64,000 nucleotides of DNA from Hymenobacter jejuensis (GCF_006337165.1 NZ_CP040896.1:248001-312000), one strand, 5' to 3'. Counted from the stretch's first letter, positions 1 to 12,465 are shown. The notes: generated by a model from the sequence alone, not told the origin. Made by a program: numbers and translations.

Positions 1-3079
<3,079 letters not shown>

Positions 3080-5899
3080 ATGCACAAGTCCCTTTCGCTT
3101 TTGGCCTGCTTAGCCGTTGGCTTTCAAACCGTAGTAGCGCAGCAGCCTGCCAAGAAACCCCTCGATCACTCCGTCTATGACCAGTGGCAAAGCGTTGTTA
3201 ATCAGAAGATTAGCAACAACGGCAAATATGTACTGTTTCAGGTGAAGCCCCAGCAGGGCGACGGCACGCTGCACCTCAAAACGGCCACCAACCGCACGCT
3301 CCGGCTCGTGAGCCGCGGCGATTCGGCCCTGTTCTCCGCCGATTCCAAGTTTGCGGTGTTCAGCATCAAGCCTCAGTATCAGGTAGTTCGGCAGGCCAAA
3401 ATCAAAAAGAAAAAGCCCGCCGATATGCCCAAGGATTCGCTGGGCATTTATGCCCTTGAGTCGGGCAAGCTCACGAAGTATCCGAATGTCCGGTCGTTTC
3501 AGCTGGCCGAAAAAGCGGCGGCCGTGGCTTTTTTGGCCGTGAAGCCGGCGGTGAAAGACTCGCTGAAAAAAGCCCCGGTCGATACGGTCAAGAAGATCAC
3601 CGACCAGCTGCTCGAAACCAAAAAAGAAGGCGCCACCCTCACCGTCATCAACCTGCTGACCGGCACCAAGCGTCAGTTTGAGGCTGTCACCGATTACCAG
3701 ATCAGCAAGCTGGGCAACAAAGCGGCCTTTGCCGTGTCGGCGCCCAAAAACAGCAAAACCATTAAATCGGGGCTGTATGTGTACGACCTGGCTTCCGGAG
3801 ATGTAAAGCTAATTAGCTCTGGGAAAGGCGTTTACAAAAACCTGGCTTTCGACGATGCGGGCAAGCAGCTGGCCTTCGCGGCCGAAAAGCACCCCGAAAA
3901 AGCGCTGGTCAAGCCCTTCAGCCTGTACTACTCCGATTTCGGGGCCGACAGCGCCCGCGTGCTGGTGCAGCCGGGCGCCAAAGTCCTGAAAACGGGCTGG
4001 TCGCCCAGCGGCTTCGGCAAGATCATCTTCAGCGAGAGCGGCGATAAGCTGTTTTTCGGCACCGCCCCCGACCCTATTCCGCAGGATACTACGCTGGTGG
4101 AGTTTGAGCACGCCAAGCTGGACATCTGGAACTACAAAGACGACTACTTGCAGCCCATGCAGCTGAAAACCCTGAAAAAGGACCTTCAGCGCAACTACCT
4201 GGCGGTTATCTACCCCAAGCAGGGCAACAAATTCATCCAGATCGAAGATCAGTACCTGCCCGAATCATTCGTGGCCGAACTCAACGATGCCGAGTATGTG
4301 CTGGCCACTACCGACACCAGCAAGCGGGTTTCGATGCAGTGGGAAGGCACGACGTTGAAGCAGGCGTACCTGGTTTCGACGCTCACGGGCGAACGCATTG
4401 CCATCAACCCGAAGGCGGCTAAAAGCCGGTTTCAGCTGTCGCCGAACGGCAAGTATGCCGTGTGGTACGATTACGCTTCCAAAAACTGGTTTTCCTTTTC
4501 GGTGGCCACCCGCAAAACTACTAACCTGACCGAAAAAGCGGGCGTTTCCTTCACCGACGAAGAAAACGACTCGCCCGACGATCCGCAGCCCTACGGCATT
4601 TCGGCCTGGACCAAAAACGACGAAGCCGTGCTGATCAACGACCGCTACGACATCTGGAAAATCAATCCGGCAACCGGCGCGGCCACCAACTTCACAAACG
4701 GCGTCGGGCGCACCAACAAGCTGATATTCCGCTACACCATTCCGGTCGAGAAAAAGAAGTTTATCGAGCCGAAGGATAACCTGTGGCTGCTCGTGCAGAA
4801 CGAAACCAACAAGCAGTGGGGCTACTATAAAAAGAACATTGCCAGCACCAAAAGCCCGCAGCTCGCGGTGATGGCGCCATTCGGTTATTCGACGCTTATT
4901 CAGGCCAAAAACTCGGATAACTTCCTCTATACCAAGTCCAACGTCAGCGAGTCGGCAAACGTGTACGTGAGCAGCGACCTGAAGAAGGAAAAGAAGCTCA
5001 GCAGCATCAACGCCCAGCAGAAAGACTACAACTGGTTTACGGCCGAGCTGGTGCACTGGACCACGCCGAAAGGCTTCAAAGCCACGGGCGTGCTATACAA
5101 ACCCGAGAACTTCGACCCGGCCAAAAAGTACCCGATGGTCGTGTATTTCTACGAAAAGCTCTCCGACGGCCTGTACAAATACACGGCGCCCGCCCCTACT
5201 CCTTCGCGGCTGGATATTGCCATGTTTGCCAGCAACGGCTACCTGGTTTTCACGCCCGATATCAGCTACACCATCGGCGCGCCGGGCCCTTCGGCGGTGG
5301 AATATGTGAACTCCGGAGTGGATGCGCTGAAGAAAAACAGCTGGGTAGATGCGGCGCACGTCGGCATCCAGGGCCAGAGCTGGGGCGGCTACCAGGTCGC
5401 GTATCTGATCACCCAAACCAACATGTACGCGGCCGCCTGGGCCGGCGCGCCGGTTGTGAACATGACCTCGGCCTACGGCGGAATCCGCTGGGAATCAGGC
5501 ATGAGCCGGCAGTTTCAGTACGAGCACACGCAGAGCCGCATTGGCGGCACGCTGTGGGAAAAGCCGGAGCTGTATATCCAGAATTCGCCGCTATTCTCGC
5601 TCCCAAAGGTGCAGACGCCCGTGGTCATCATGTCGAATGACGCTGATGGCGCCGTGCCGTGGTACCAAGGCATCGAGATGTTTACCGACTTGCGGCGCCT
5701 CAACAAACCCGTTTGGCTGCTGCAATACAACGGCGAAGCGCACAACCTGGTGAAGCGCGAAAACCGCAAGGACATCTCGATCCGGGAGCTGCAATTCTTC
5801 GACCACTACCTGAAAGGGGCGCCTGCCCCCGTGTGGCTTACAACCGGCGTTCCGGCCGTGGAAAAAGGCCGCAACTGGGGCCTGGATATTCCGAAATAA
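3080..5899 (+). CDS. Secreted S9-family prolyl-oligopeptidase-like peptidase
   Basis: A 939-residue exported serine peptidase of the prolyl oligopeptidase (S9) clan. A signal peptide (MHKSLSLLACLAVGFQTVVA) precedes a long N-terminal region of repeated beta strands typical of the S9 beta-propeller (to about residue 680). The C-terminal alpha/beta-hydrolase domain carries the triad: S767 in GQSWGGY, D856 in DADGAVPW and H888 in GEAHNL. At over 900 residues it is longer than dipeptidyl peptidase IV homologues but within the range of Bacteroidota S9 peptidases. It probably trims short peptides in the periplasm or outside the cell. It ends in a strong hairpin shared with the convergent GH127 gene, and its link to the sugar cluster is by position only. 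Confidence 0.9.
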   Translation: MHKSLSLLACLAVGFQTVVAQQPAKKPLDHSVYDQWQSVVNQKISNNGKYVLFQVKPQQGDGTLHLKTATNRTLRLVSRGDSALFSADSKFAVFSIKPQYQVVRQAKIKKKKPADMPKDSLGIYALESGKLTKYPNVRSFQLAEKAAAVAFLAVKPAVKDSLKKAPVDTVKKITDQLLETKKEGATLTVINLLTGTKRQFEAVTDYQISKLGNKAAFAVSAPKNSKTIKSGLYVYDLASGDVKLISSGKGVYKNLAFDDAGKQLAFAAEKHPEKALVKPFSLYYSDFGADSARVLVQPGAKVLKTGWSPSGFGKIIFSESGDKLFFGTAPDPIPQDTTLVEFEHAKLDIWNYKDDYLQPMQLKTLKKDLQRNYLAVIYPKQGNKFIQIEDQYLPESFVAELNDAEYVLATTDTSKRVSMQWEGTTLKQAYLVSTLTGERIAINPKAAKSRFQLSPNGKYAVWYDYASKNWFSFSVATRKTTNLTEKAGVSFTDEENDSPDDPQPYGISAWTKNDEAVLINDRYDIWKINPATGAATNFTNGVGRTNKLIFRYTIPVEKKKFIEPKDNLWLLVQNETNKQWGYYKKNIASTKSPQLAVMAPFGYSTLIQAKNSDNFLYTKSNVSESANVYVSSDLKKEKKLSSINAQQKDYNWFTAELVHWTTPKGFKATGVLYKPENFDPAKKYPMVVYFYEKLSDGLYKYTAPAPTPSRLDIAMFASNGYLVFTPDISYTIGAPGPSAVEYVNSGVDALKKNSWVDAAHVGIQGQSWGGYQVAYLITQTNMYAAAWAGAPVVNMTSAYGGIRWESGMSRQFQYEHTQSRIGGTLWEKPELYIQNSPLFSLPKVQTPVVIMSNDADGAVPWYQGIEMFTDLRRLNKPVWLLQYNGEAHNLVKRENRKDISIRELQFFDHYLKGAPAPVWLTTGVPAVEKGRNWGLDIPK

Positions 5900-5913
5900 T
5901 AACCTAAAAGCCG

Positions 5914-5984
5914 TAAAGGCGGAGGCCCTAGAAAGACAACTATTTGACTATCAAATAGTTGCCTTTCTAGGGCCTCCGCCTTTA
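5914..5984. terminator. Long bidirectional hairpin terminator with palindrome in its tip
   Basis: Positions 5914-5935 pair perfectly with 5963-5984 (22 bp). After one mismatch, 5937-5947 pair with 5951-5961 (11 bp), leaving a 3-base loop. Purine and T-rich edges on both sides suit termination of the converging genes ending at 5899 and 5994. The tip is itself a copy of the recurrent TATTTGA..TCAAATA palindrome seen elsewhere in the window. Confidence 0.8.
5937..5961. repeat. Recurrent palindrome copy inside the terminator tip
   Basis: CAACTATTTGACTATCAAAT then AGTTG, an almost perfect palindrome at the tip of the 5914-5984 hairpin. Confidence 0.55.
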
Positions 5985-5993
5985 TTTGGGGCG

Positions 5994-8036
5994 CTATTTG
6001 AGTTGTTCGCGCTCCATAGCTGGCCGCGTTACGAGGTCTACATCCAGCACTTTGGCCGGAAACCACACCGTCATTTCGCCCTTGCCCCGGTTGGCCCAAG
6101 CGTAATACGGAATCGCCGTGAGCGTCTGGGTTACGGTGCTGATGGTGTTGGCCGCTTCATCAACTTTTACGGCGGGCACGGTCGCCGTCAGCGTGGTGAT
6201 GCCATTGAGCAGGCTGGGCTGGAAGTTGGTGGCAAAAGACGTGGTGGGCGGCACAATCAGGTTGGTCGCCTTGCCGTGATTGTCGGTCCACTCGGCACAA
6301 TACATGATGGGGCCGCGTTGCAAGGCCACTTTGCCCAAGTCGTCCTGCACTTTGGCGTTGGCCACCACCTGCCGCACTTCCATAGGAAGGGTCACTTCTA
6401 CCACATCGTTTTTGTGCCACTTGCGCGGGAGCACGGCATACCCTTTGCGCATTGTGTACTGCACGGGCTTGCCATTGATTTTGATGCTGACTTTCTGCTC
6501 CGAGGGACCTGCAAAGCGGTACAGATCAGAGGGCATGGCTTCCCCCCTCGCCCAGCCCGGAATCCGCACCAACAGATTGAAGTCCAGTGGCTTATCGGGA
6601 TTTACCGTAAACTTCAGGCCGCCGTCCCAGGGGTAGTTGTTTTGCTGGGTGAGTTGCAGCGGTTGCTTGCCCACCTTCAGCAAGGTCGTGCTGCTCACAA
6701 ACAGGTTGACGTACACGTCTTTATCGTGCTGGGCGTACACGTAGCCGGGCAGCGACGGAAACAGGCGAGCCAGGTTGGTGGGGCAGCACGAGCAATCGAA
6801 CCAGCCGGCGCGCGCAGGCTCGGTTTGAGCAAAGCTGGCGCTGTTCTTAATCTGCATGGCATTGGAGTAAAAGAACGACTTGCCGTCGAGTCCTACGCCC
6901 GAGAGCAGGCCATTGTAGAGCACCTTCTCCATGATATCGGCGTACTTGGAGTCGCCGTGGAGCTGAAACATGCGCTGGTTCCAGTATACATCGGCCACCG
7001 ACGCGCAGGTTTCGTTGTAGGCTGTGGCGTTGGGCAGCTCGTAGTTGTTGCCAAACCGCTCGCCGCCGGGCACGGCACCCGTACCGCCCGTCACGTAGAA
7101 CTTCTTGGAAACCATGTTGTTCCAGATGGTATCCACGGCGGCTAGCAGTTGCTTGTCGCCGGTGAGGGCCGCTACGTCGGCCATGGCCGAATACAGGTAT
7201 TCGGCGCGCACGGCGTGGCCTTCGGCTTCTTTTTGAGCGATTACGGGCTTATCGTCCTGCCAGTATTGCCCGTTTTTCCACACGTCGTTGCTCTTGGGGT
7301 CGTAGCCTTTGTACTGGCCGCGCTGATCGAGGAAAAACTTGGCCGTTTGCAGGTATTTGGGCTGGCCGGTTACGCGGTAGAGCTTCACCAGACCCATCTC
7401 CACGATTTCGTGGCCCGGCGCTACGCTCAGCTTGCCGGGGCCGAAAGTGGCGCACACTAAGTCGGCATTTTTCAGGGCGATGTTGAGCAGGCTTTTTTTA
7501 CCAGTAGCCTGATAATGAGCCACTGCCGCCTCGTAGAGATGGCCCGCATTGTAGAGTTCGTGGCTCAGCTCGCGTTCTTTTTCCCACCGCTTCATGCCTG
7601 CCCAAGGGTGCGGATGCGCCGGATCGATGGTGCGAGCCGTGTACAGATAGCCGTCGGGCTCCTGAGCCGCCCCTACCTTGGCAATCAGGGCTTCCACGTA
7701 GGCGGCAAGCTGCTCATCGGGGTACAAACTCATTGAGTATGAGGCTCCTTCGATGGTTTTGTAAATATCGGTGTCGTCGAAGGGAAACGTGGTGGCAAAT
7801 TTGCCTTGCCGGGCCGCCGCCATTTCGAAGTTCTTGACCCGGTTGGTAGCCTCGCAGCGCTGAAACGAAGCCGGAATGGTGACGTCGGTATTCGTTTTGA
7901 GGCGCGGCAACCAGAAGTTATCGGCCAACTTTACTTGCGTGAAGGAAACCGGCCGGATGGGGTAGTCAGCAGCGGTCTGTGCGTGAGAGGCACTCGTTAT
8001 AGCTAACATCCAGCCAATCAGAATCTTACGTTTCAT
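5994..8036 (-). CDS. GH127 beta-L-arabinofuranosidase (DUF1680 family)
   Basis: A 680-residue secreted enzyme of family GH127, which removes beta-L-arabinofuranose using a zinc-bound cysteine nucleophile. The start at 8036 (MKRKILIGWMLAITSASHAQ) gives a proper signal peptide; an ATG 33 bp upstream is less likely. The family signatures are visible: E342-T-C344 in NETCASVADVYW, and C415-S-C417-C418-P. These correspond to the Glu/Cys zinc ligands and nucleophilic cysteine known from the characterised Bifidobacterium enzyme HypBA1. It lies 55 bp downstream of a GH43 gene in the same direction, so the two are probably one transcript. Terminal beta-arabinofuranose occurs in plant extensins and rhamnogalacturonan II, and other DUF1680 members have different specificities, so the exact substrate is uncertain. 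Confidence 0.9.
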   Translation of the reverse strand: MKRKILIGWMLAITSASHAQTAADYPIRPVSFTQVKLADNFWLPRLKTNTDVTIPASFQRCEATNRVKNFEMAAARQGKFATTFPFDDTDIYKTIEGASYSMSLYPDEQLAAYVEALIAKVGAAQEPDGYLYTARTIDPAHPHPWAGMKRWEKERELSHELYNAGHLYEAAVAHYQATGKKSLLNIALKNADLVCATFGPGKLSVAPGHEIVEMGLVKLYRVTGQPKYLQTAKFFLDQRGQYKGYDPKSNDVWKNGQYWQDDKPVIAQKEAEGHAVRAEYLYSAMADVAALTGDKQLLAAVDTIWNNMVSKKFYVTGGTGAVPGGERFGNNYELPNATAYNETCASVADVYWNQRMFQLHGDSKYADIMEKVLYNGLLSGVGLDGKSFFYSNAMQIKNSASFAQTEPARAGWFDCSCCPTNLARLFPSLPGYVYAQHDKDVYVNLFVSSTTLLKVGKQPLQLTQQNNYPWDGGLKFTVNPDKPLDFNLLVRIPGWARGEAMPSDLYRFAGPSEQKVSIKINGKPVQYTMRKGYAVLPRKWHKNDVVEVTLPMEVRQVVANAKVQDDLGKVALQRGPIMYCAEWTDNHGKATNLIVPPTTSFATNFQPSLLNGITTLTATVPAVKVDEAANTISTVTQTLTAIPYYAWANRGKGEMTVWFPAKVLDVDLVTRPAMEREQLK

Positions 8037-8091
8037 AGTAGGAAGTTTGGGAAATAAGCGACACGGCATCAGTCCTAAAGATCGGCATGAT

Positions 8092-9075
8092 TTAGGGCCG
8101 AACCGTCCTGCTTTTTCCGGTTTTTATGCTGGTTTTTTGCACCGGCTCAAATACATCAACCGGCAAGATATTCCCCTGCGCATCGAAGCGCATCGGCGAC
8201 AGGCAGGTCTCGCGGTTGTAGCCGTTGCCTCCCGGAATCTTGAAGCGATGGTAAGCAATGACCCATTGGTCGGTGCCAGGAATCTGCATAACCGAGTGAT
8301 GGCCAGCGCCTTTCACTACACCCTTGCCTTTCAGGATGGGGTTGCCGAGGGCTTTAACAAAAGGCCCCATCGGCGAATCGGCGGTGGCGTATGCCACCGA
8401 ATAGCGCGGGTCCCGGGTGTCGTACTCCGACCACATCAGGTAGTATTTGCCCTGGCGCTTTAAGGCGAAAGAGCCTTCGTTGTAGCCCGCTGGCTTGAAC
8501 TCTACCACCGCAGCCGGATCGAAGGAAATCATGTCGGGGTTGAGCTTCACCACGTGGCACATTCCCTGCCCAAAATAGAGGTAGGCCGCGCCATCGTCGT
8601 CTACCAACACCATCGGGTCGATGGTCTGGCCTTGAAACTGGCCCTTCGCGACCAGCGGCTTGCCCAAGGGGTCTTTAAACGGGCCCGTGGGCTTGTCGGC
8701 CACGGCTACGCCGATGCTTTGCGCGGCCGAGTAATAGTAGTAGTACTTGCCGTTGCGGGTGGCAATGGCCGGCGCCCAAGCCCGCTGGGTGGCCCAAGTC
8801 AGGTCGCGGGGCAAATCGAGGATGACGCCTTCGCTTTTCCAGTTCACCAAGTCCTTCGATGACCAGCACGTAAAGGAGGTCGACAGCCAGCCTTCGGTGC
8901 CGTCGGTGGTTGGGTACAGGTAGTAAGTCTGGCCAAAGGCGGCCAAGTGCGGATCGGCGTACACGCCCGGCAGCGCGGCGGCGGGCGCATGCAGCGTATC
9001 GGCCGGGGCGCGCTGGGCTACGCTCGGTGCACTTACCCAACAGCTAATAACCAGTGAAAGAATAAGATAGCGCAT
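8092..9075 (-). CDS. GH43-family arabinofuranosidase/xylosidase-like enzyme
   Basis: A 327-residue secreted five-bladed beta-propeller glycosidase of family GH43. The signal peptide is MRYLILSLVISCWVSAPSVAQ. The three catalytic carboxylates are recognisable: base D41 in VYADPHL, pKa-modulating D153 in TIDPMVLVDDDG, and acid E200 in YNEGSFALKRQGKYYLMWS. It is a single-domain GH43 with no carbohydrate-binding module. It sits between GH35 (228 bp upstream, with an inverted-repeat element in the gap) and GH127 (55 bp downstream). The likely target is alpha-L-arabinofuranose or a related side-chain sugar, but GH43 specificity cannot be read from sequence alone. Confidence 0.88.
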   Translation of the reverse strand: MRYLILSLVISCWVSAPSVAQRAPADTLHAPAAALPGVYADPHLAAFGQTYYLYPTTDGTEGWLSTSFTCWSSKDLVNWKSEGVILDLPRDLTWATQRAWAPAIATRNGKYYYYYSAAQSIGVAVADKPTGPFKDPLGKPLVAKGQFQGQTIDPMVLVDDDGAAYLYFGQGMCHVVKLNPDMISFDPAAVVEFKPAGYNEGSFALKRQGKYYLMWSEYDTRDPRYSVAYATADSPMGPFVKALGNPILKGKGVVKGAGHHSVMQIPGTDQWVIAYHRFKIPGGNGYNRETCLSPMRFDAQGNILPVDVFEPVQKTSIKTGKSRTVRP

Positions 9076-9100
9076 GGGCAGTGTTTCGTAAAATGCGGCG

Positions 9101-9252
9101 AACGTGCGGTACCACCCAGCGGCGCAGCCAGGTTCCTATCCCTGGCGGCCACGTCTTCGAGCGAAGCAAAGCATTTCCCTCTGTAGCTGCGACAGACTCA
9201 CATCCCCTAATGAGTGCCGCAAGGTCGAATGCTCCGGTTGGTACCGCACGTT
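9101..9252. repeat. Inverted-repeat-bounded intergenic element (14 bp arms)
   Basis: AACGTGCGGTACCA at 9101-9114 recurs as its exact reverse complement at 9239-9252, enclosing 124 bp. The interior holds a smaller hairpin (GCCAGG...CCTGGC near 9132-9151). The element fills most of the gap between the GH35 and GH43 genes. It could be a small miniature transposable element, an mRNA-processing structure or a regulatory leader; no open reading frame was found. Confidence 0.5.
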
Positions 9253-9303
9253 GCGATGTTGCAAGCCAATGCCCGATGGCATGGCTATGGTATTGATTTA
9301 CAA

Positions 9304-11172
9304 TTAATTGGCTTTACGGGCTTCACCGTCGGCTTTCACCACGTCCAGAATGGGCTTGTCCACGCCGGTGAGCTTATCTTGCTGAGATTTAAGAAGTTCC
9401 AGCACTACTACTTCATTCGCTCCTTTCCGGAGCCACTCGGCCGGCACGTACAGTGTCTGCTGCGGACCGACTTCCCAGTAGCGGCCCAGGTTATGGCCAT
9501 TAACCCACACGCTGCCTTTGCCCCACTGGCTCATGTCGAAATACGTGTCGGCGGGCTGGGTGAGCGTGAAGCTGCCGCGCCGCAGCACCGGCGCACTGCT
9601 TGCCGACAACGCCTTGTTGCTCATGGATTTAGCCACCGAAGCAATGTCATCGAAAGGCAATTTGAAATGCTGCCAGTTGGTGATTTCAGCCCCGGCAAAA
9701 CTCACCTGCTCTGTGATGCCCTTGCGGTTTTGGTTGAGGTAGGGCCCGAAGTTGAGACGGCCCAAGTTCTCCACCAGAATGTCGAGCGTCACAGTGCCTT
9801 TCGGCAGCGTGATTTCTGCTTGGTCCTGCCCCAGTCGGCGGTCCAGGGTAGCAACGCGCTGCCCGTTTACGAACACCAAGCCGTAATCACGCAACTCCTT
9901 GATTTTGAGCACTCCCTTACGCCCGCCGGGCACTTGGGTGCGGTAGAGCACGAAGCCGTAGGCTTGGTTCAAATCCTCAAAAGTCTGCGGCTTGGTGCTT
10001 ACCACAGGCTTGGGCAGATTGGTCAGCAGACTGGTGGCCGCGCTCATGCTGATGGCCGGCACGCGCATGGTCGGCTTGGCAGCGGGCACTGCGGGCAGTT
10101 TTACACCGGCCGGCAGATGCTTTTCAATTACTTGCCTGAAAGCCATAAACTTAGGCGTGGCATTGCCAGCTTCGTCCAACGGTGCATCGTAGTCGTAGCT
10201 GCTGGTTTGGGGCTCGAAGTGGGTGGAGTCGCCTTTGTAGTTGGCCCCGTTCATGAAGCCGCGCGTCGTGCCCCCGTGAAACATGTACATGTTGATAGAA
10301 ATACCCGCCGTCAGCACCGAATCGAGGCGCGGCGCATACCGGGCCGCGGGTACGGTGTGGTGCGGCGCGCCCCACCAGTCGAACCAAGCCGGGTACCACT
10401 CAGCGATATAAAATGGCCCTTTCCCGTCGTGGTAAGTCCGGACCAACTTCTTGATTTCCTTGGGCTTATCCAAGCCATTTACGGCCGGCATCAGGCCCGG
10501 CAAGTAGCCGTCCTTTACTTTATCGGCGGGGTCGCAGGTGTAGAGCAAGCCATCGAAGCCCGCCTCCTGAAACATCTTGCGATTCAGGGCGAGATAGTCT
10601 TTGTCGTTGGAGTAGAAGCCGTATTCGTTCTCGACCTGCACCATGAGCACGGGCCCGCCGTGGTTGACTTGCAGCGGCGCCAACTGCTTGGCTACTTCCT
10701 TGAGGTAGCGGCCATAGGCAGCCAAGTACTTAGGATCTTTGCTTCTGACCACCAAGCTTTTATCCTTCTGCAACCAGTACGGATAACCGCCAAATTCCCA
10801 CTCGGCGCATACGTAGGGGCTGGGCCGCAGCACCACCCACATGCCCTCTTCTTGGGCAATTTTTACAAAAGCGGCGATGTCGTTGTTGCCCGCAAAGTCG
10901 TACTTGCCGGGCTGGGGCTCGTGCACGTTCCAGAACACGTAGGTGCCGATCGTGTTCAGGCCCATGGCTTTGGCCATCCGGATGCGCGCGCGCCAAGCTT
11001 CGCGGGGCACGCGCGGGTAATGCAACTCGCCGGATATCATCTGAAACGGCTTGCCATCAAGCAGGAAAGACTCGTCGCCTAGCGCGAACGCATGCTTCGG
11101 TGCTTGGGCGTAGGCCGGAGTTGAAAAGGCCAGGGCACTCAACAACGCTGCTTTTATAAACGCCTTAACCAT
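9304..11172 (-). CDS. Secreted GH35 beta-galactosidase
   Basis: A 622-residue GH35 beta-galactosidase with a signal peptide (MVKAFIKAALLSALAFSTPAYAQ). The TIM barrel starts with the conserved FQMISGELHYPRVP and GLNTIGTYVFWNVHEP segments. Catalytic acid/base is E183 in VQVENEYG, and the nucleophile is E258 in YIAEWYPAWFDWWG. C-terminal jelly-roll domains follow (about 400-600). It is only 6 bp downstream of the galactanase-like GH43 gene, so they are co-transcribed. GH35 enzymes commonly cleave beta-1,3- or beta-1,4-galactose from plant polymers, which fits the neighbours. Confidence 0.93.
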   Translation of the reverse strand: MVKAFIKAALLSALAFSTPAYAQAPKHAFALGDESFLLDGKPFQMISGELHYPRVPREAWRARIRMAKAMGLNTIGTYVFWNVHEPQPGKYDFAGNNDIAAFVKIAQEEGMWVVLRPSPYVCAEWEFGGYPYWLQKDKSLVVRSKDPKYLAAYGRYLKEVAKQLAPLQVNHGGPVLMVQVENEYGFYSNDKDYLALNRKMFQEAGFDGLLYTCDPADKVKDGYLPGLMPAVNGLDKPKEIKKLVRTYHDGKGPFYIAEWYPAWFDWWGAPHHTVPAARYAPRLDSVLTAGISINMYMFHGGTTRGFMNGANYKGDSTHFEPQTSSYDYDAPLDEAGNATPKFMAFRQVIEKHLPAGVKLPAVPAAKPTMRVPAISMSAATSLLTNLPKPVVSTKPQTFEDLNQAYGFVLYRTQVPGGRKGVLKIKELRDYGLVFVNGQRVATLDRRLGQDQAEITLPKGTVTLDILVENLGRLNFGPYLNQNRKGITEQVSFAGAEITNWQHFKLPFDDIASVAKSMSNKALSASSAPVLRRGSFTLTQPADTYFDMSQWGKGSVWVNGHNLGRYWEVGPQQTLYVPAEWLRKGANEVVVLELLKSQQDKLTGVDKPILDVVKADGEARKAN

Positions 11173-11178
11173 AGGTAC

Positions 11179-12195
11179 TTACAATTGCTTGTTAAAAAAG
11201 GTTAAATCCCATGCGTCCAGCCACTTGATGCTGGGCTGGTTGTTTTTGAACTGCACGGGCAGCCACAGGTAGCGGCTGTCTTTCAGGTCTTTCGGGTTCC
11301 AGCGGTCGGCCATAAAGATGAAGGCATCCTTGCGGCCCGCTACCGGCAGCACGTAGGTCGATTGGCCGCCAAACGTAAGCTTGGCATTAGGCCCCGTGAT
11401 GGGGTCGCCGAGCGGCTGCCAAGGTCCCAAAAGGGAAGTCGCGACGTGCACCGAAGCCTCGTTGGGGTCCCAGCCGGTGCAGCCGCTGGTGATGAGGTAG
11501 TATTTGCCACCCGTTTTGAACAACGCCGGGGCCTCGCGGTGGTTGCTGAACAGCATGGTATCCTGCGCGGTGGCGGTCAGGTAATCGTCGGAGAGGCGGG
11601 CCAGGCGCAGGTCGTAGTTTTCGCGGGACGAATACACGTGGTAAGCGGCGCCATCGTCGTCGACAAACAAGCCCATGTCGCGCGACATGTGGCCGTTGGG
11701 CCGGAAACTGCTCACGTACCGAAACGGCCCGGTCGGCTTATCGCTGACGGCCACCCCGGCGCGGGCCGCTTTGTAGCCTTGCCCCTTCAGCTCGAGGTGA
11801 AACCACATCACGTACTGCTTGGTCTTGGCGTTATAAATCACTTTGGGGCGCTCCATCAGGCAGCCCGCCGCGATATCGTGCTGCGGGTCGGCGGACGGCG
11901 TGAGGGCGACGCCTTCGTACTTCCAGTTGTAGAGATCTTTGGAGGAATACACCGTCACGCCTTGCTCTTGGTGCTGCGCCCGTTTCTCGCCGTACCAATA
12001 ATAGGTTTTGCCAACCAGCAGCACCCCGCCCCCGTGCGCATTGATGAGGTTGCCGTCGGTGTCGTACCACAGTTCGCCGGGCTTGAAGGACGTGTTCTTT
12101 GTCTTGGCCGGGGCCGACGACGAAGGCTGGGCAACCACCAGCGCCGGGGCCAGCAGCAAGGCCAGCGCAAGGGTCGCGGAAGAAAGAGTAGGCAT
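11179..12195 (-). CDS. GH43-like exo-beta-1,3-galactanase-type enzyme
   Basis: A 338-residue secreted beta-propeller protein. The start at 12195 (MPTLSSATLALALLLAPALVVAQ) gives a signal peptide; the frame is open further upstream but without leader character. It opens with WYDTDGNLINAHGGGVLL, the pattern of the GH43 subgroup containing exo-beta-1,3-galactanases, which lacks the usual DP base motif. The acid is probably E221 in HREAPALFKTGGKYYLITS, and RDMGLFVDDDG (173-182) resembles the modulator region. Q278 in GGQST is the candidate unusual base known for that subgroup. It is the first gene of the leftward glycosidase operon, facing the hybrid regulator across 270 bp. Subfamily assignment is by memory of the motif. 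Confidence 0.82.
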   Translation of the reverse strand: MPTLSSATLALALLLAPALVVAQPSSSAPAKTKNTSFKPGELWYDTDGNLINAHGGGVLLVGKTYYWYGEKRAQHQEQGVTVYSSKDLYNWKYEGVALTPSADPQHDIAAGCLMERPKVIYNAKTKQYVMWFHLELKGQGYKAARAGVAVSDKPTGPFRYVSSFRPNGHMSRDMGLFVDDDGAAYHVYSSRENYDLRLARLSDDYLTATAQDTMLFSNHREAPALFKTGGKYYLITSGCTGWDPNEASVHVATSLLGPWQPLGDPITGPNAKLTFGGQSTYVLPVAGRKDAFIFMADRWNPKDLKDSRYLWLPVQFKNNQPSIKWLDAWDLTFFNKQL

Positions 12196-12465
12196 GAAGA
12201 GGAAGTTTGCGAACCGGATGGGAGGCAGCAACAGGGCGTAGTGGCGGGGCAGAGCAGCAAACCAGAGCGGCCGAGTGCGAGGCATCCGGTCCAGGGGCAA
12301 GCGCCCGAGCATCTTGTGAATGGCCGTGGTAGCTTCCCGGTTTTTCAAGTCCCTAAAAGTACACGCGCGGGCACCCCATTGGCCGGGGCCTTTTTAGCCA
12401 AAAAGAGGGGGCAAATCAGTTACCCCGCCTTTGCGCGTCGCTGCTCTGCCGCGGCCCTGTTCGGA
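12196..12465. promoter_or_regulatory. Divergent control region between glycosidase operon and hybrid regulator
   Basis: This gap separates the leftward GH43-GH35 operon from the rightward regulator, so it should hold the operon promoter and probably the regulator's binding site. On the minus strand a CCCCCTCTTTTTGGC stretch (about 12396-12412) resembles CCCCCTGTTTTTTCGGG upstream of the GH105 gene. No precise promoter could be fixed. Confidence 0.4.

Noticed and set aside
9214..11082. Plus-strand open frame of 622 codons opposite GH35
   Set aside because: Antisense shadow; the minus-strand frame has a signal peptide and GH35 catalytic motifs.
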